35,288 nt of DNA from IGN2 sp964639955 (GTDB taxonomy: Bacteria; Bacteroidota; Ignavibacteria; Ignavibacteriales; Ignavibacteriaceae): contig CAZXGJ010000038.1 in the NCBI GenBank assembly GCA_964639955.1, positions 1 through 35,288 on the forward strand, read 5' to 3'. The notes beneath the pieces are model-generated. The model ran no database searches. It had not been told where the DNA came from and was given only the letters and a program-made list of their open reading frames with translations. This document shows, one piece after another, positions 7,923-16,225 of the stretch. Within the stretch, counting starts at the first letter, position 1. Each line of letters opens with the position of its first letter. Position numbers and translations under genes: made by a program.

Positions 7923-8207
7923 ATGATAAAATCATTTAACGATACTAAAACAGAATCGCTTTATATAACAGGTAAATCTTCATTTTTGCCTGCAACAATA
8001 ATTAAAGTTGCATTAAGTAAACTTGACTATTTAAATGCAGCAAATAATATAAATGATCTAAGGATTCCACCCGGAAATCGATTGGAAAAATTAAAAGGTG
8101 ATTTAGAAGGAAAGTACAGCATTAGAATTAATGATCAGTTCAGAATTGTTTTCACTTTTGAACAATCTCATGCTTATGAAGTTGAAATAATAGATTATCA
8201 TAAATAA
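7923..8207 (+). CDS. higB: HigB-type toxin (RelE/ParE superfamily mRNA interferase)
   Basis: A 94-residue protein with the HigB/killer-protein pattern: LNAANNINDLRIPPGNRLEKL in the middle, then GDLEGKYSIRINDQFRIVF and a C-terminal VEIIDYHK. HigB toxins cleave mRNA on the ribosome and are neutralised by HigA. Length and toxin-first gene order match the higBA arrangement. It is followed after 9 bases by the antitoxin. No good Shine-Dalgarno sequence is present; the operator-like palindrome lies just upstream. The N-terminal residues are less family-like than the C-terminal half, but the whole reads as intact. Confidence 0.9.
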   Translation: MIKSFNDTKTESLYITGKSSFLPATIIKVALSKLDYLNAANNINDLRIPPGNRLEKLKGDLEGKYSIRINDQFRIVFTFEQSHAYEVEIIDYHK

Positions 8208-8216
8208 GGTGTTAAA

Positions 8217-8513
8217 ATGTTAAATCTAAAAAGAAAACCTACTCATCCGGGCGAAATATTAAATGAGGAGTTTCTAAAACCTCTGGAAATTTCTCAGACA
8301 GAGCTTGCTGAAGCTTTAGGAACCACATTTAGAACTATTAATGAACTTGTTAATGGGAAGAGAAATCTTAGTTCCGAAATGGCCGTAAAGCTTGCAAAAT
8401 ATTTTGGCACTTCTGCGGAGCTGTGGTTTAATCTTCAAAATCAATATGATATTTATGTGGTTTCTAAGTCATTAAATAAAAAGTTAAATCAAATAAAACC
8501 GCATATCAGATAA
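8217..8513 (+). CDS. higA: HigA-type antitoxin (XRE-family HTH)
   Basis: A 98-residue protein with the HigA/VapI signature: KPTHPGEILNEEFLKPLEIS, then a helix-turn-helix TELAEALGTTFRTINELVNGKR, and AVKLAKYFGTSAELWFNLQ. It should bind HigB and repress the pair's promoter. The gene follows higB at 9 bases with AAGGTG as a weak ribosome site, and ends 17 bases before dus. Transcription from the higBA promoter could therefore run into dus, placing a housekeeping tRNA-modification gene under toxin-antitoxin control. Confidence 0.92.
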   Translation: MLNLKRKPTHPGEILNEEFLKPLEISQTELAEALGTTFRTINELVNGKRNLSSEMAVKLAKYFGTSAELWFNLQNQYDIYVVSKSLNKKLNQIKPHIR

Positions 8514-8530
8514 AATTATAAAACAGTTTC

Positions 8531-9550
8531 ATGCTCAAAATTGGTAACATAGAACTAAACAAAGCCATCCTTCTCGCACCAATGGAGGATGTAACTGATA
8601 TTTCATTCCGTTTAGTGTGTAGAGAATTGGGTGCTGATATTGTTTTCACCGAATTTGTAAACTCTGAAGGATTAGTACGTGCAAATGCAAAGACTCATCA
8701 GAAACTAAAAATTATTGAGGAAGAACGACCGGTTGGAATTCAGATTTACGGTGCAAATATTAAATCGATGGTTGGTGCTGCTAAAATTGCGGAAGCTGAA
8801 AACCCTGATTTGATTGACATCAACGCCGGATGCTGGGTTAAAAATGTTGTCGGCTGCGGTGCCGGTTCAGCACTTCTTAAAGATCCTTCCCATATGCAGC
8901 AGCTTGTAAGAGAAATAGTCAGATCAACATCTCTCCCTGTTACCGTTAAAACAAGACTGGGCTGGGATGAGAAAAGTATACAGATATTGGAAGTTGCGAA
9001 AAGGTTGGAAGAAGCCGGTGCTGCTGCGTTAACTGTTCATTGCCGAACCAGAAAAGCAGGTCATTCAGGAGATGCGGACTGGAGCTGGATTCCGAAAATC
9101 AAAGAAGTTGTCAGCTTTCCGGTCATTTTAAACGGAAGTGTTCTATCTGCTAAAGATGTTAAACGTGCGTTAGATGAAACCGGTGCCGATGGAATTATGA
9201 TTGCAAGAGGAGCAATAGGTAATCCATGGATTTTCAAGGAAGCAAAAGAGCTTCTTTCAACCGGCAGCATCTCAACTGTAATTGACGAAAATCTGAGAAT
9301 TAAAACTTGCTTACGACATCTTGAACTTGCAATCAGAATTAAAGGCGAGAAAAGAGCAGTAATTGAGCACAGAAAATTTTATTCTGGTTATTTAAAGGGA
9401 TTATTTGGTGCTTCAGGAATCAGAGCAGAACTTATGAAGTTCACTGAGTATAACCCTGTGGAAAATCTGTTGTTGAATTATCTTGAATCGTTTAACACTA
9501 TTTCACCGCTCGTCCTTAATTCTGCTCAGGATCTGAATTATTCATATTGA
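8531..9550 (+). CDS. dusB: tRNA-dihydrouridine synthase
   Basis: A 339-residue FMN enzyme that reduces uridines in the tRNA D-loop. AILLAPMEDVTDISFR forms the first barrel strand, EFVNSEGL follows, and DINAGCWVKNV contains the catalytic cysteine C101, then GAGSALLKDP, VTVKTRLGWD, VHCRTRKAG and MIARGAIGNPWIF (phosphate-binding). Most characterised Dus enzymes have Pro after the catalytic Cys (GCP); here it is Trp. The length and DusB/NifR3-like order are normal. The N-terminus is complete although a related broken copy lies upstream. Assignment to dusB rather than another Dus subgroup is by overall resemblance. Confidence 0.9.
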   Translation: MLKIGNIELNKAILLAPMEDVTDISFRLVCRELGADIVFTEFVNSEGLVRANAKTHQKLKIIEEERPVGIQIYGANIKSMVGAAKIAEAENPDLIDINAGCWVKNVVGCGAGSALLKDPSHMQQLVREIVRSTSLPVTVKTRLGWDEKSIQILEVAKRLEEAGAAALTVHCRTRKAGHSGDADWSWIPKIKEVVSFPVILNGSVLSAKDVKRALDETGADGIMIARGAIGNPWIFKEAKELLSTGSISTVIDENLRIKTCLRHLELAIRIKGEKRAVIEHRKFYSGYLKGLFGASGIRAELMKFTEYNPVENLLLNYLESFNTISPLVLNSAQDLNYSY

Positions 9551-9595
9551 AGATGCTGAACATTGAACTTCTTCGCAGAAATACACTCAGCATAA

Positions 9596-10186
9596 ATGAT
9601 GAATAAATTGGCAAGAATAATTTCCACGCTGTTTGTCCCTCCTTCATTTACAATCATTTTATTTTCAATCCTTGCTTTTACAATCGAGAGCGAACTAACT
9701 AAACAAGTGATAACAATAATTATTGCAATACTATTTGGTTTTATTGCACAGATTATTCTTTTCTTCAGTTTCAAAAAGAGAAATAAAATTGCCGATCTTG
9801 ATGCATCAATAAAAGAAGAACGAACGGCGCCTTTTTTAATTTCGGTTGGTTTCTATTTAATTGGCCTTGCAGTTCTTATCTTTTTTAAAATGAATATAGT
9901 TTCTATAGCATTCTGGTTTTGTTATATTTCCAATACTTTAATTGCGATCTTTATCAATTTGAAATGGAAGATAAGCGCCCATACGATGGGAGCTTCGGGA
10001 CCGTTAGCCGCTGCTGCTTATGTTTTTGGCCCGATTGTACTATGGTTTTTTATTCTTGTGATTTTAATAGGATATTCAAGAATACAATTAAAAGTTCATT
10101 CATTAAGCCAGGTAACAGCAGGGGTACTTTTTGGTTTTCTATCAACTTATTTGCAAATGAATTTATTTGTAAGTTTGTTTGAGTAG
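9596..10186 (+). CDS. PAP2-superfamily-like membrane protein
   Basis: 196 residues with about six membrane helices. The C-terminal part resembles the phosphatidic acid phosphatase type 2 core: IKEERTAPF in the position of the first motif, SAHTMGASG where PSGH is expected, and SRIQLKVHSLSQVTAG matching SRxxxxxHxxxD with Gln in place of the final Asp. The arginine and histidine that form and attack the phosphoenzyme in the family are present, so it may be a lipid-phosphate phosphatase of a divergent type, but activity is uncertain. It lies 45 bases after dus and 17 before the crotonase, probably in the same transcript. Confidence 0.65.
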   Translation: MMNKLARIISTLFVPPSFTIILFSILAFTIESELTKQVITIIIAILFGFIAQIILFFSFKKRNKIADLDASIKEERTAPFLISVGFYLIGLAVLIFFKMNIVSIAFWFCYISNTLIAIFINLKWKISAHTMGASGPLAAAAYVFGPIVLWFFILVILIGYSRIQLKVHSLSQVTAGVLFGFLSTYLQMNLFVSLFE

Positions 10187-10203
10187 TTAAAATTGAAGGA
10201 GTT

Positions 10204-10959
10204 ATGATTAAATTTGATGTTAAAGACGATGTTGGAATTTTAACAATTAATCGTCCGGATAAGCGAAATGCCCTACATCCAGAGGTTGTAAAACAACTTA
10301 AGATAAAACTTAACGAATTAGAAAAAAGCAGGTTAGTAAAAGTTTTAATCTTAACCGGTGAAGGAAAGGCATTTTGTGCCGGTGCAGATCTTGAATATCT
10401 CGACCATCTGCGACAATATTCATTACTGCAAAATGAAAAAGACTCAAGAGAACTAGCCGCATTGTTTACAGCAATTTATAATTTTCCTATACCTGTTATT
10501 GCTGCAGTTAATGGAGCAGCTTTAGCGGGCGGGTGCGGACTGGCATCAGTATGTGATATTATTGTTGCGGATGAAAATAATGCAACGTTCGGTTACCCTG
10601 AAGTTAAAATAGGCTTTATTCCTGCTATTGTTTCTACATTCATTATCAGGCGACTTGGAGAAGGACTTGCAAGGCAATTGCTTCTGTCGGGGAAGATTAT
10701 TAGTGCAAAACGAGCTTATGAAATTGGTTTTGTAAATCATTTGAAAAATAATGCTTTAACAGGTGCATTGGAAGTAGCATCGATGTTAAAAACAAATTCA
10801 GGCTTTAGTATGGAGTTAACTAAGAATATGATCAACAGAATATCGGGCTGTTCTGTTGAGGATGCTGTAGAATATTGCATCAGCTTAAATGCTTTAAGCC
10901 GGACATCTTTGGATTTTAAAGAAGGATTACAAAATTTTATCAAGAAAAAAAGGGGTTAA
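10204..10959 (+). CDS. Enoyl-CoA hydratase/isomerase family protein (crotonase fold)
   Basis: A 251-residue crotonase. GEGKAFCAGADLEYL supplies the first oxyanion-hole element and NGAALAGGCGLASVCD the second; GYPEVKIGFIPAIV carries the conserved acidic residue E133. The position usually occupied by the other hydratase glutamate (GGGCELA in classical enzymes) is G112 here, so only one of the two catalytic acids is present. This occurs in isomerase-type and several uncharacterised crotonases, so the reaction cannot be fixed; acyl-CoA isomerase or a specialised hydratase are the leading options. AAGGAG lies 4 bases before the ATG. The stop is 2 bases from the apt start. Confidence 0.88.
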   Translation: MIKFDVKDDVGILTINRPDKRNALHPEVVKQLKIKLNELEKSRLVKVLILTGEGKAFCAGADLEYLDHLRQYSLLQNEKDSRELAALFTAIYNFPIPVIAAVNGAALAGGCGLASVCDIIVADENNATFGYPEVKIGFIPAIVSTFIIRRLGEGLARQLLLSGKIISAKRAYEIGFVNHLKNNALTGALEVASMLKTNSGFSMELTKNMINRISGCSVEDAVEYCISLNALSRTSLDFKEGLQNFIKKKRG

Positions 10960-10961
10960 AC

Positions 10962-11492
10962 ATGAACTCAGACCTGAAAAAATACATCCGGAGCATAAGA
11001 GATTTTCCTATTAAAGGAATTATGTTCAGGGATATTACTACATTATTGAAGGACCCTTTTGCTGTAAAAGAAACACTTAAACAGCTTCTCTCATTTACGG
11101 CAAAACAAAACATTGACAAGGTTGTTGGTATTGAATCTCGTGGTTTTATTTTCGGGGCTTTACTGGCAAATGAGTTGAACGCCGGTTTTGTACCAATAAG
11201 AAAACCGGGTAAACTTCCTGCCGAAAAAGAATCTCAAACTTACCAGCTGGAATACGGTATGGATAAAATTGAAATACATAAGGATGCGATACAACCGGGC
11301 GATAAAGTTTTATTACACGATGATTTATTGGCAACAGGTGGTACGGTTGAAGCTGCCTGTAAACTAATTCAAAAACTGGGTGGAGAGGTTGTGCAGATTT
11401 TATTGCTTGTTGAACTTACTTTTTTAAATGGAAGAGAAAAACTTAGAAACTATAAAGTGAATTCTCTCATTTCTTATGATGACGAGAACTAA
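10962..11492 (+). CDS. apt: Adenine phosphoribosyltransferase
   Basis: 176 residues, a normal length for Apt. It begins with KKYIRSIRDFPIKGIMFRDIT, followed by VGIESRGFIFGALLA, FVPIRKPGKLP, the EYGMDKIEIH loop and the PRPP-binding motif LLHDDLLATGGTVEAA around residues 117-132. The enzyme salvages adenine to AMP. It starts 2 bases after the crotonase stop and is followed 14 bases later by the SpoIIM-like gene, so it lies at the head of the envelope operon. Purine-salvage enzymes have no obvious link to the following genes; co-transcription may be incidental. Confidence 0.95.
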   Translation: MNSDLKKYIRSIRDFPIKGIMFRDITTLLKDPFAVKETLKQLLSFTAKQNIDKVVGIESRGFIFGALLANELNAGFVPIRKPGKLPAEKESQTYQLEYGMDKIEIHKDAIQPGDKVLLHDDLLATGGTVEAACKLIQKLGGEVVQILLLVELTFLNGREKLRNYKVNSLISYDDEN

Positions 11493-11506
11493 CAGGAAGT
11501 GTATTC

Positions 11507-12481
11507 TTGAGAGAAGTAGCATTTTTAAAAAAGAATGCAGAAAGATGGAAAGAGATTGAATCCTTCATCGTTGCCGGGAAAAAAGCCAGTCCTGATAAAT
11601 TAGCTGATTTGTTTATAGGATTGACAGACGACCTATCTTATTCAAGAACATTTTATGCCGGCAGTAAAACAACACAATATCTCAATTCTCTTACGATAAA
11701 AGTTCATCAATCGATTTACAAAAGTAAAAAGGAACGTAAAGAAAGATTTATTCTGTTCTGGAAATATGAAGCTCCGACAATTTTCTTTAAACACAGGAAA
11801 GAAATTCTAATTTCATTTATAATTTTTTTTCTTGCAATGCTGATCGGGGTAGTATCCTCCGCAGGCGACTCCGGTTTTGTTAGACTTATTATGGGTGAAA
11901 GTTATGTGAATATGACGCTTGAAAATATTGATAAAGGCGATCCAATGGCTGTATATAAGCAGATGAATGGTATTGATATGTTTCTGGGTATTACTTTTAA
12001 TAATATTCGTGTTTCATTTATTGCATTTATGTTTGGCTTGCTTATCTCTTTCGGCACTGCCTGGATTTTGATTTCAAACGGTATAATGCTTGGTGCTTTT
12101 CAATACTTTTTTCATATCCATGGTTTATTGATTGAATCTGTGCTTGTCATCTGGATTCATGGAACTCTTGAAATTTCCGCAATTATTATTGCCGGTGCTG
12201 CAGGACTTACACTTGGTAACAGTATTCTTTTCCCGGGCACATATTCACGCCGCCATTCATTTATGATTGGAGCAAAAGAAGGTCTAAAAATGATTGTAAG
12301 TCTGATTCCCATTTTTATTACTGCAGGTTTTCTTGAATCCTTTGTAACAAGACATACCGGCATGCCTGTTGTTGTAAGCCTGAGTATCATCCTTGGCTCA
12401 TTATTTTTTGTTGTTTGGTATTTTGTTGTTTATCCGGGCAAACTCCATAAAAAATCATTAAAGAATGATCAGCAAGAATAA
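11507..12481 (+). CDS. SpoIIM/DUF95 family integral membrane protein
   Basis: 324 residues: a soluble N-terminal part of about 100 residues (start REVAFLKKNAERWKEIE), then about five to six membrane helices including ISFIIFFLAMLIGVVSS, NIRVSFIAFMFGLLISFG and HGTLEISAIIIAGAAGLTLG. The HGxLE motif followed by a glycine-rich helix is diagnostic of the stage II sporulation protein M/DUF95 family. In Bacillus SpoIIM is part of the engulfment machinery; outside spore formers the role is unknown. The start is TTG at 11507, supported by AGGAAG 8 bases upstream. The 3' end overlaps the next gene by 17 bases. Confidence 0.85.
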   Translation: MREVAFLKKNAERWKEIESFIVAGKKASPDKLADLFIGLTDDLSYSRTFYAGSKTTQYLNSLTIKVHQSIYKSKKERKERFILFWKYEAPTIFFKHRKEILISFIIFFLAMLIGVVSSAGDSGFVRLIMGESYVNMTLENIDKGDPMAVYKQMNGIDMFLGITFNNIRVSFIAFMFGLLISFGTAWILISNGIMLGAFQYFFHIHGLLIESVLVIWIHGTLEISAIIIAGAAGLTLGNSILFPGTYSRRHSFMIGAKEGLKMIVSLIPIFITAGFLESFVTRHTGMPVVVSLSIILGSLFFVVWYFVVYPGKLHKKSLKNDQQE

Positions 12482-13295
12482 CATAGAATTCAGAAAAGTT
12501 AGAGATTTCGGAGGAATACTCGGTGTAACTTTCGAGTACGTTAAACAAAATTTTAAAATTTTATTTAAAGCAAACTTACTTTTGAGTGCTCCCCTGATAT
12601 TACTTGCCGGTGTGTTTTTAGGAATTTACCAAACATCGATTTTTAATTTTCAATTCAACCAGGATTTAGAACAATTTGGAATTTCATTTCTGCTTTACCT
12701 GCTTTTTACTTTACTTTCATACCTCTTTATTACAGTTGTTACTTACACTCACATTACGCTTTATAAGAATTCCGGACCGGGAACGATTGAAATTGCAGAT
12801 ATCTGGAATCAGGTTAAAAGTAATTTACTGATGATACTTCTTACCGGAATTATCTCCATCTCTATTATTGTTTTCGGATTCATTTTTTTGATTATTCCGG
12901 GTATTTACTTTTCAATCACTCTTTCCATAATATTCATTGTAAGGATCGAAGAAAAACTCAGCCTGGGAAAAGCTATCAGAAGGTGTATAAAGTTAATTAG
13001 CGGTAACTGGTGGTTTACATTCGGTTTATTAATGGTTATGGGTATTATTCAGGGGTTCCTTGGGTTTATTCTTTATGTCCCTAATTATGTTGGGATGATG
13101 TTTCTGGCTTTTACAGGCATTGATTCAGGCATCGGTGAAACAGGCAGAATATTGTTTATCATTTCTTCAATTATTGCTTCTTTAGGTTTGCTCTTACACT
13201 CATTAACTATTATTGCCACAGCTTTTCAATATTATAATCTTGTTGAAAGGAAAGAAGCACCCGGGTTGATTTTAAAGATCAATGAAATAAAATAA
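12465..13295 (+). CDS. Multipass membrane protein of unknown function
   Basis: 276 residues with about six membrane segments. After a polar start (MISKNNIEFRKVRDFGGILG) come helices around residues 40-60, 75-100, 120-150 (FGFIFLIIPGIYFSITLSIIF), 185-215 and 235-260. The pattern of an amphipathic N-terminus, paired helices and LIIPGIYF followed by a charged EEKLSLGKAIRRC loop resembles the GPDase-membrane-domain/YciC-like group often found next to SpoIIM/DUF95 and DUF4129 genes, but that is a resemblance only. Its 17-base overlap with the upstream gene and 2-base spacing to the DUF4129 gene make it part of the MoxR operon. Confidence 0.75.
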   Translation: MISKNNIEFRKVRDFGGILGVTFEYVKQNFKILFKANLLLSAPLILLAGVFLGIYQTSIFNFQFNQDLEQFGISFLLYLLFTLLSYLFITVVTYTHITLYKNSGPGTIEIADIWNQVKSNLLMILLTGIISISIIVFGFIFLIIPGIYFSITLSIIFIVRIEEKLSLGKAIRRCIKLISGNWWFTFGLLMVMGIIQGFLGFILYVPNYVGMMFLAFTGIDSGIGETGRILFIISSIIASLGLLLHSLTIIATAFQYYNLVERKEAPGLILKINEIK

Positions 13296-13297
13296 TT

Positions 13298-14071
13298 ATG
13301 AATTTATATTCTCTCTTTAACGTTTGCTCACTGTTCCTGCTGTTAATCGTTAACTTCTCTCTGGCGCAGCAAGCTGCTGATGCAAATATTCCAGATGTTG
13401 CCGGTTATCGTGATACTGCAACACAAATGATAGCTGCCGAAAAGGATTCTTTTAATGTAAAAGTAAGACTTGTAAATGAAAGCGTACTTGATAAATACAG
13501 AAAAGATCCCGCTTTTAATTACGACTTAAAAATAAAAGAAACAGATGACTGGATTACAAAACTAAAATACTGGCTTAATCAAAAGCTTGCCCTGATGCGT
13601 ACTTCAAAAGCATTTGCATTAATCCTCGATTACCTTTATTACATAATTGCTGTACTTGCTTTGGTAATTGTGATAAGCGGTTTTATTAAAGCCGACAGAA
13701 GTGGATTTTTGTTCGGCAAAATATCTGCTAATAAATTAAATGTTAACGAATCTGATGAAAATATAGATCAACTAGATTTTGAAAGTTTGATTTCTTCTGC
13801 AATTAAAAGCAGACAATATAAGCTTGCTGTAAGATACCTTTTCTTAAAAGCTTTAAAGCTGCTCTCGGATAATAGATATATCGAAATCAGAAGCCATAAA
13901 ACCAATAGCCAGTACCTTAACGAAATAAAAAACACAAAAGTTGCAACTGCATTTAAGAATGCAAGTAATACGTTTGAATGGATTTGGTACGGGGACTTTC
14001 CTGCCGATGACAAATTTATCAGGCACACACAAAGCGAATTCAATAATCTATTCAGGCTGCTCCAGGATTGA
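13298..14071 (+). CDS. DUF4129 domain-containing protein
   Basis: 257 residues with a signal peptide (MNLYSLFNVCSLFLLLIVNFSLAQ), an extracytoplasmic stretch, one membrane helix near residues 108-130 (YYIIAVLALVIVISGFI), and a cytoplasmic C-terminal domain with LAVRYLFLKALKLLSDNRYIE and FEWIWYGDFPADD. The YxxxLxxL...W...F/YG pattern is typical of DUF4129, a domain regularly encoded beside MoxR and DUF58 genes. Its biochemical function is unknown. The TGA overlaps the next gene's ATG (TGATG). Confidence 0.83.
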   Translation: MNLYSLFNVCSLFLLLIVNFSLAQQAADANIPDVAGYRDTATQMIAAEKDSFNVKVRLVNESVLDKYRKDPAFNYDLKIKETDDWITKLKYWLNQKLALMRTSKAFALILDYLYYIIAVLALVIVISGFIKADRSGFLFGKISANKLNVNESDENIDQLDFESLISSAIKSRQYKLAVRYLFLKALKLLSDNRYIEIRSHKTNSQYLNEIKNTKVATAFKNASNTFEWIWYGDFPADDKFIRHTQSEFNNLFRLLQD

Positions 14072-15246
14072 TGAGTAAGAAAAATATTAAATTTTTACTG
14101 CCGCTGGCGGTAACTTTAATTATAATCACTATAATTAAATCGCTAGAACCGGAGGAAATCGATTGGGCGAAAAGCTTTGCAAAGAAAGATAAAATTCCTT
14201 ACGGCGGATATATTATTTTTAATCTTACACCTCACTTATTTCCCGGTTCTGAGATAGAATTAAAAGAATACCCTATCTATAATACAATAAAGAACAATTA
14301 TTACTCCGGAACTAATTATGTATTTATCAACAATAGTTTTTCTCCTGACAAGCTCGATACTGAATATCTTCTTAACTATGCTGCAGAGGGCAATAATGTT
14401 TTTATATCGGCGTCCGGTATTTTTGGCAGCTTTGCCGATTCGTTAAATATTATTACGTACGATATTTTTTTCGGTAAGGATTCAGTGCGGGTTAATTTTT
14501 ATCTGAACGATGCTAAAGATGATTCGGGCTATATCTATACCGGAGGTTATTTTGAAAGTTTTTTTAGTCAATTCGATACTGCAACTGCGCAGGTTCTTGG
14601 TTATAACGATGATGGGAAAGTAAATTTTTTGCGTATAAAGTTTGGCAATGGTAACTTTCTGCTTAATCTAGTTCCGATGGCATTTACTAATTATTATTTG
14701 CTTAACTCGGGAAATACGGAATATGTTTACAGTGCGCTATCACATCTTCCTGTTCAAAAAACGTTGTGGGATGATTATTACAAAGATGGAAATAAATACA
14801 ACGCTTCAATTCTTCAGTATATAATATCCCAAAAACCGCTACAATGGGCATACTTTACAATTCTGGTTTCAGTTATTCTTTTTATTTTATTTTACGGCAG
14901 AAGAAGGCAGCGGATAATTCCGGTAATCCCGCAGCTTACAAATACAACGCTTGAGTTTGTTGCAACCGTAGCCAATCTTTATTATCAGCAAAAGGATTTT
15001 AAAAATATTGCTGAGAAAAGAATTTATTATTTTATGGATTATATACGGAATAAATATTCTGTAAAATCTGTTAGTTCTGATAATGAAAGTTTAATACGGT
15101 TATCAGAGAAATCGTCGATACTGCCTAAAAAACTAAAATTACTTTTCAGCGAAATTGAAACTATTCAAAATAAAAAAAATATATCCGAAGAGGAATTAAT
15201 CAGGCTTAATAAACAAATAGAAAATTTTTACGAAAGAACAAGGTAA
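14071..15246 (+). CDS. DUF4350 domain-containing membrane protein
   Basis: 391 residues when started at ATG 14071; a TTG one codon earlier is possible but unnecessary. A membrane anchor lies at residues 7-25, followed by an extracytoplasmic domain with YGGYIIFNLTPHLFPGSEIE and NYAAEGNNVFISASGIFGSF, the GATase-like DUF4350 core, and a second helix WAYFTILVSVILFILFYGRR near residue 265. A cytoplasmic tail of about 100 residues follows. DUF4350 proteins commonly accompany MoxR/DUF58/DUF4129 genes; no function is known. It overlaps the DUF4129 stop by one base and ends 1 base before the MoxR start. Confidence 0.8.
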   Translation: MSKKNIKFLLPLAVTLIIITIIKSLEPEEIDWAKSFAKKDKIPYGGYIIFNLTPHLFPGSEIELKEYPIYNTIKNNYYSGTNYVFINNSFSPDKLDTEYLLNYAAEGNNVFISASGIFGSFADSLNIITYDIFFGKDSVRVNFYLNDAKDDSGYIYTGGYFESFFSQFDTATAQVLGYNDDGKVNFLRIKFGNGNFLLNLVPMAFTNYYLLNSGNTEYVYSALSHLPVQKTLWDDYYKDGNKYNASILQYIISQKPLQWAYFTILVSVILFILFYGRRRQRIIPVIPQLTNTTLEFVATVANLYYQQKDFKNIAEKRIYYFMDYIRNKYSVKSVSSDNESLIRLSEKSSILPKKLKLLFSEIETIQNKKNISEEELIRLNKQIENFYERTR

Positions 15247-15247
15247 T

Positions 15248-16225
15248 ATGGAAGAAATAAACTTCACACCGAGAATTGATTTTTCTGAATTAAGAGACTC
15301 TGTTGAAAAAGTTAGAAATGAAATTAAAAAGATTATCGTCGGGCAGGAAGTAATAATTGATATGATGATTGCAGCAGTATTAGCCGATGGACATGTATTA
15401 ATTGAAGGCGTACCGGGAATAGCTAAAACCTTACTTGCAAAAGTTATTGCCAGAACTATTTCGGCTGATTTTTCCAGGATTCAGTTTACACCTGATCTTA
15501 TGCCTTCAGATATTCTCGGAACGTCTGTCTTTAATATGAAAACTTCTGAATTTGATTTCAAGCACGGGCCGGTTTTCTCCAACATAATTTTGATTGACGA
15601 AATAAACCGTGCACCTGCCAAAACACAATCTGCTCTGTTCGAAGCAATGGAAGAAAGACAGGTAACAGTAGACGGGAAAACGTATAAGCTCGACAACCCT
15701 TTTACGGTATTTGCTACTCAAAATCCCATTGAACACGAAGGAACTTACAGGCTACCCGAAGCGCAGCTCGATCGCTTTTTATTTAAACTTGAAATGGAAT
15801 ATCCTTCATCGGAAGAAGAGATAAAAATTCTGCTCGATTTTCATAACAGAAAAAGCATTAATGATTTAAGCATTGTTCAGCCGGTAATCAGTAAAGAATC
15901 TTTGATAAAATTGAAAAACCAGGTAGGAGCAGTAAGGATGGATGAAAAAGTTGCCGGTTATGTTGCGAAGATAGTGAACAGAACCAGGAACAACAGTGAT
16001 CTCTACCTCGGGGGCTCCCCGCGTGCTTCAATTTCAATAATGATTGGTGCAAAAGCTGCTGCAGCAATGAACGGAAGAGATTTTGTAACACCCGATGATG
16101 TAAAAAATATAGTTTTTCCTTCACTAAGGCATAGAGTGCTTCTTACTCCCGAAAAGGAAATGGAAGGGAAGTCAACCGACGATGTAATTAAATCAATTCT
16201 GCATGTAGTTGAGGTACCGAGGTAG
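15248..16225 (+). CDS. MoxR family AAA+ ATPase
   Basis: 325 residues. Walker A GVPGIAKT at 54-61, Walker B IILIDEINRAP at about 113-123, sensor 1 in FTVFATQNPIEHEGTYRLPEAQLDRF, and sensor 2 near LGGSPRAS identify the MoxR group of AAA+ chaperone-like ATPases. MoxR proteins are thought to help mature or activate partner complexes, often through vWA-domain proteins; here the downstream DUF58 protein is the likely partner. The gene starts 1 base after the DUF4350 stop, and its TAG shares one base with the GTG start of DUF58, which indicates translational coupling. Confidence 0.95.
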   Translation: MEEINFTPRIDFSELRDSVEKVRNEIKKIIVGQEVIIDMMIAAVLADGHVLIEGVPGIAKTLLAKVIARTISADFSRIQFTPDLMPSDILGTSVFNMKTSEFDFKHGPVFSNIILIDEINRAPAKTQSALFEAMEERQVTVDGKTYKLDNPFTVFATQNPIEHEGTYRLPEAQLDRFLFKLEMEYPSSEEEIKILLDFHNRKSINDLSIVQPVISKESLIKLKNQVGAVRMDEKVAGYVAKIVNRTRNNSDLYLGGSPRASISIMIGAKAAAAMNGRDFVTPDDVKNIVFPSLRHRVLLTPEKEMEGKSTDDVIKSILHVVEVPR

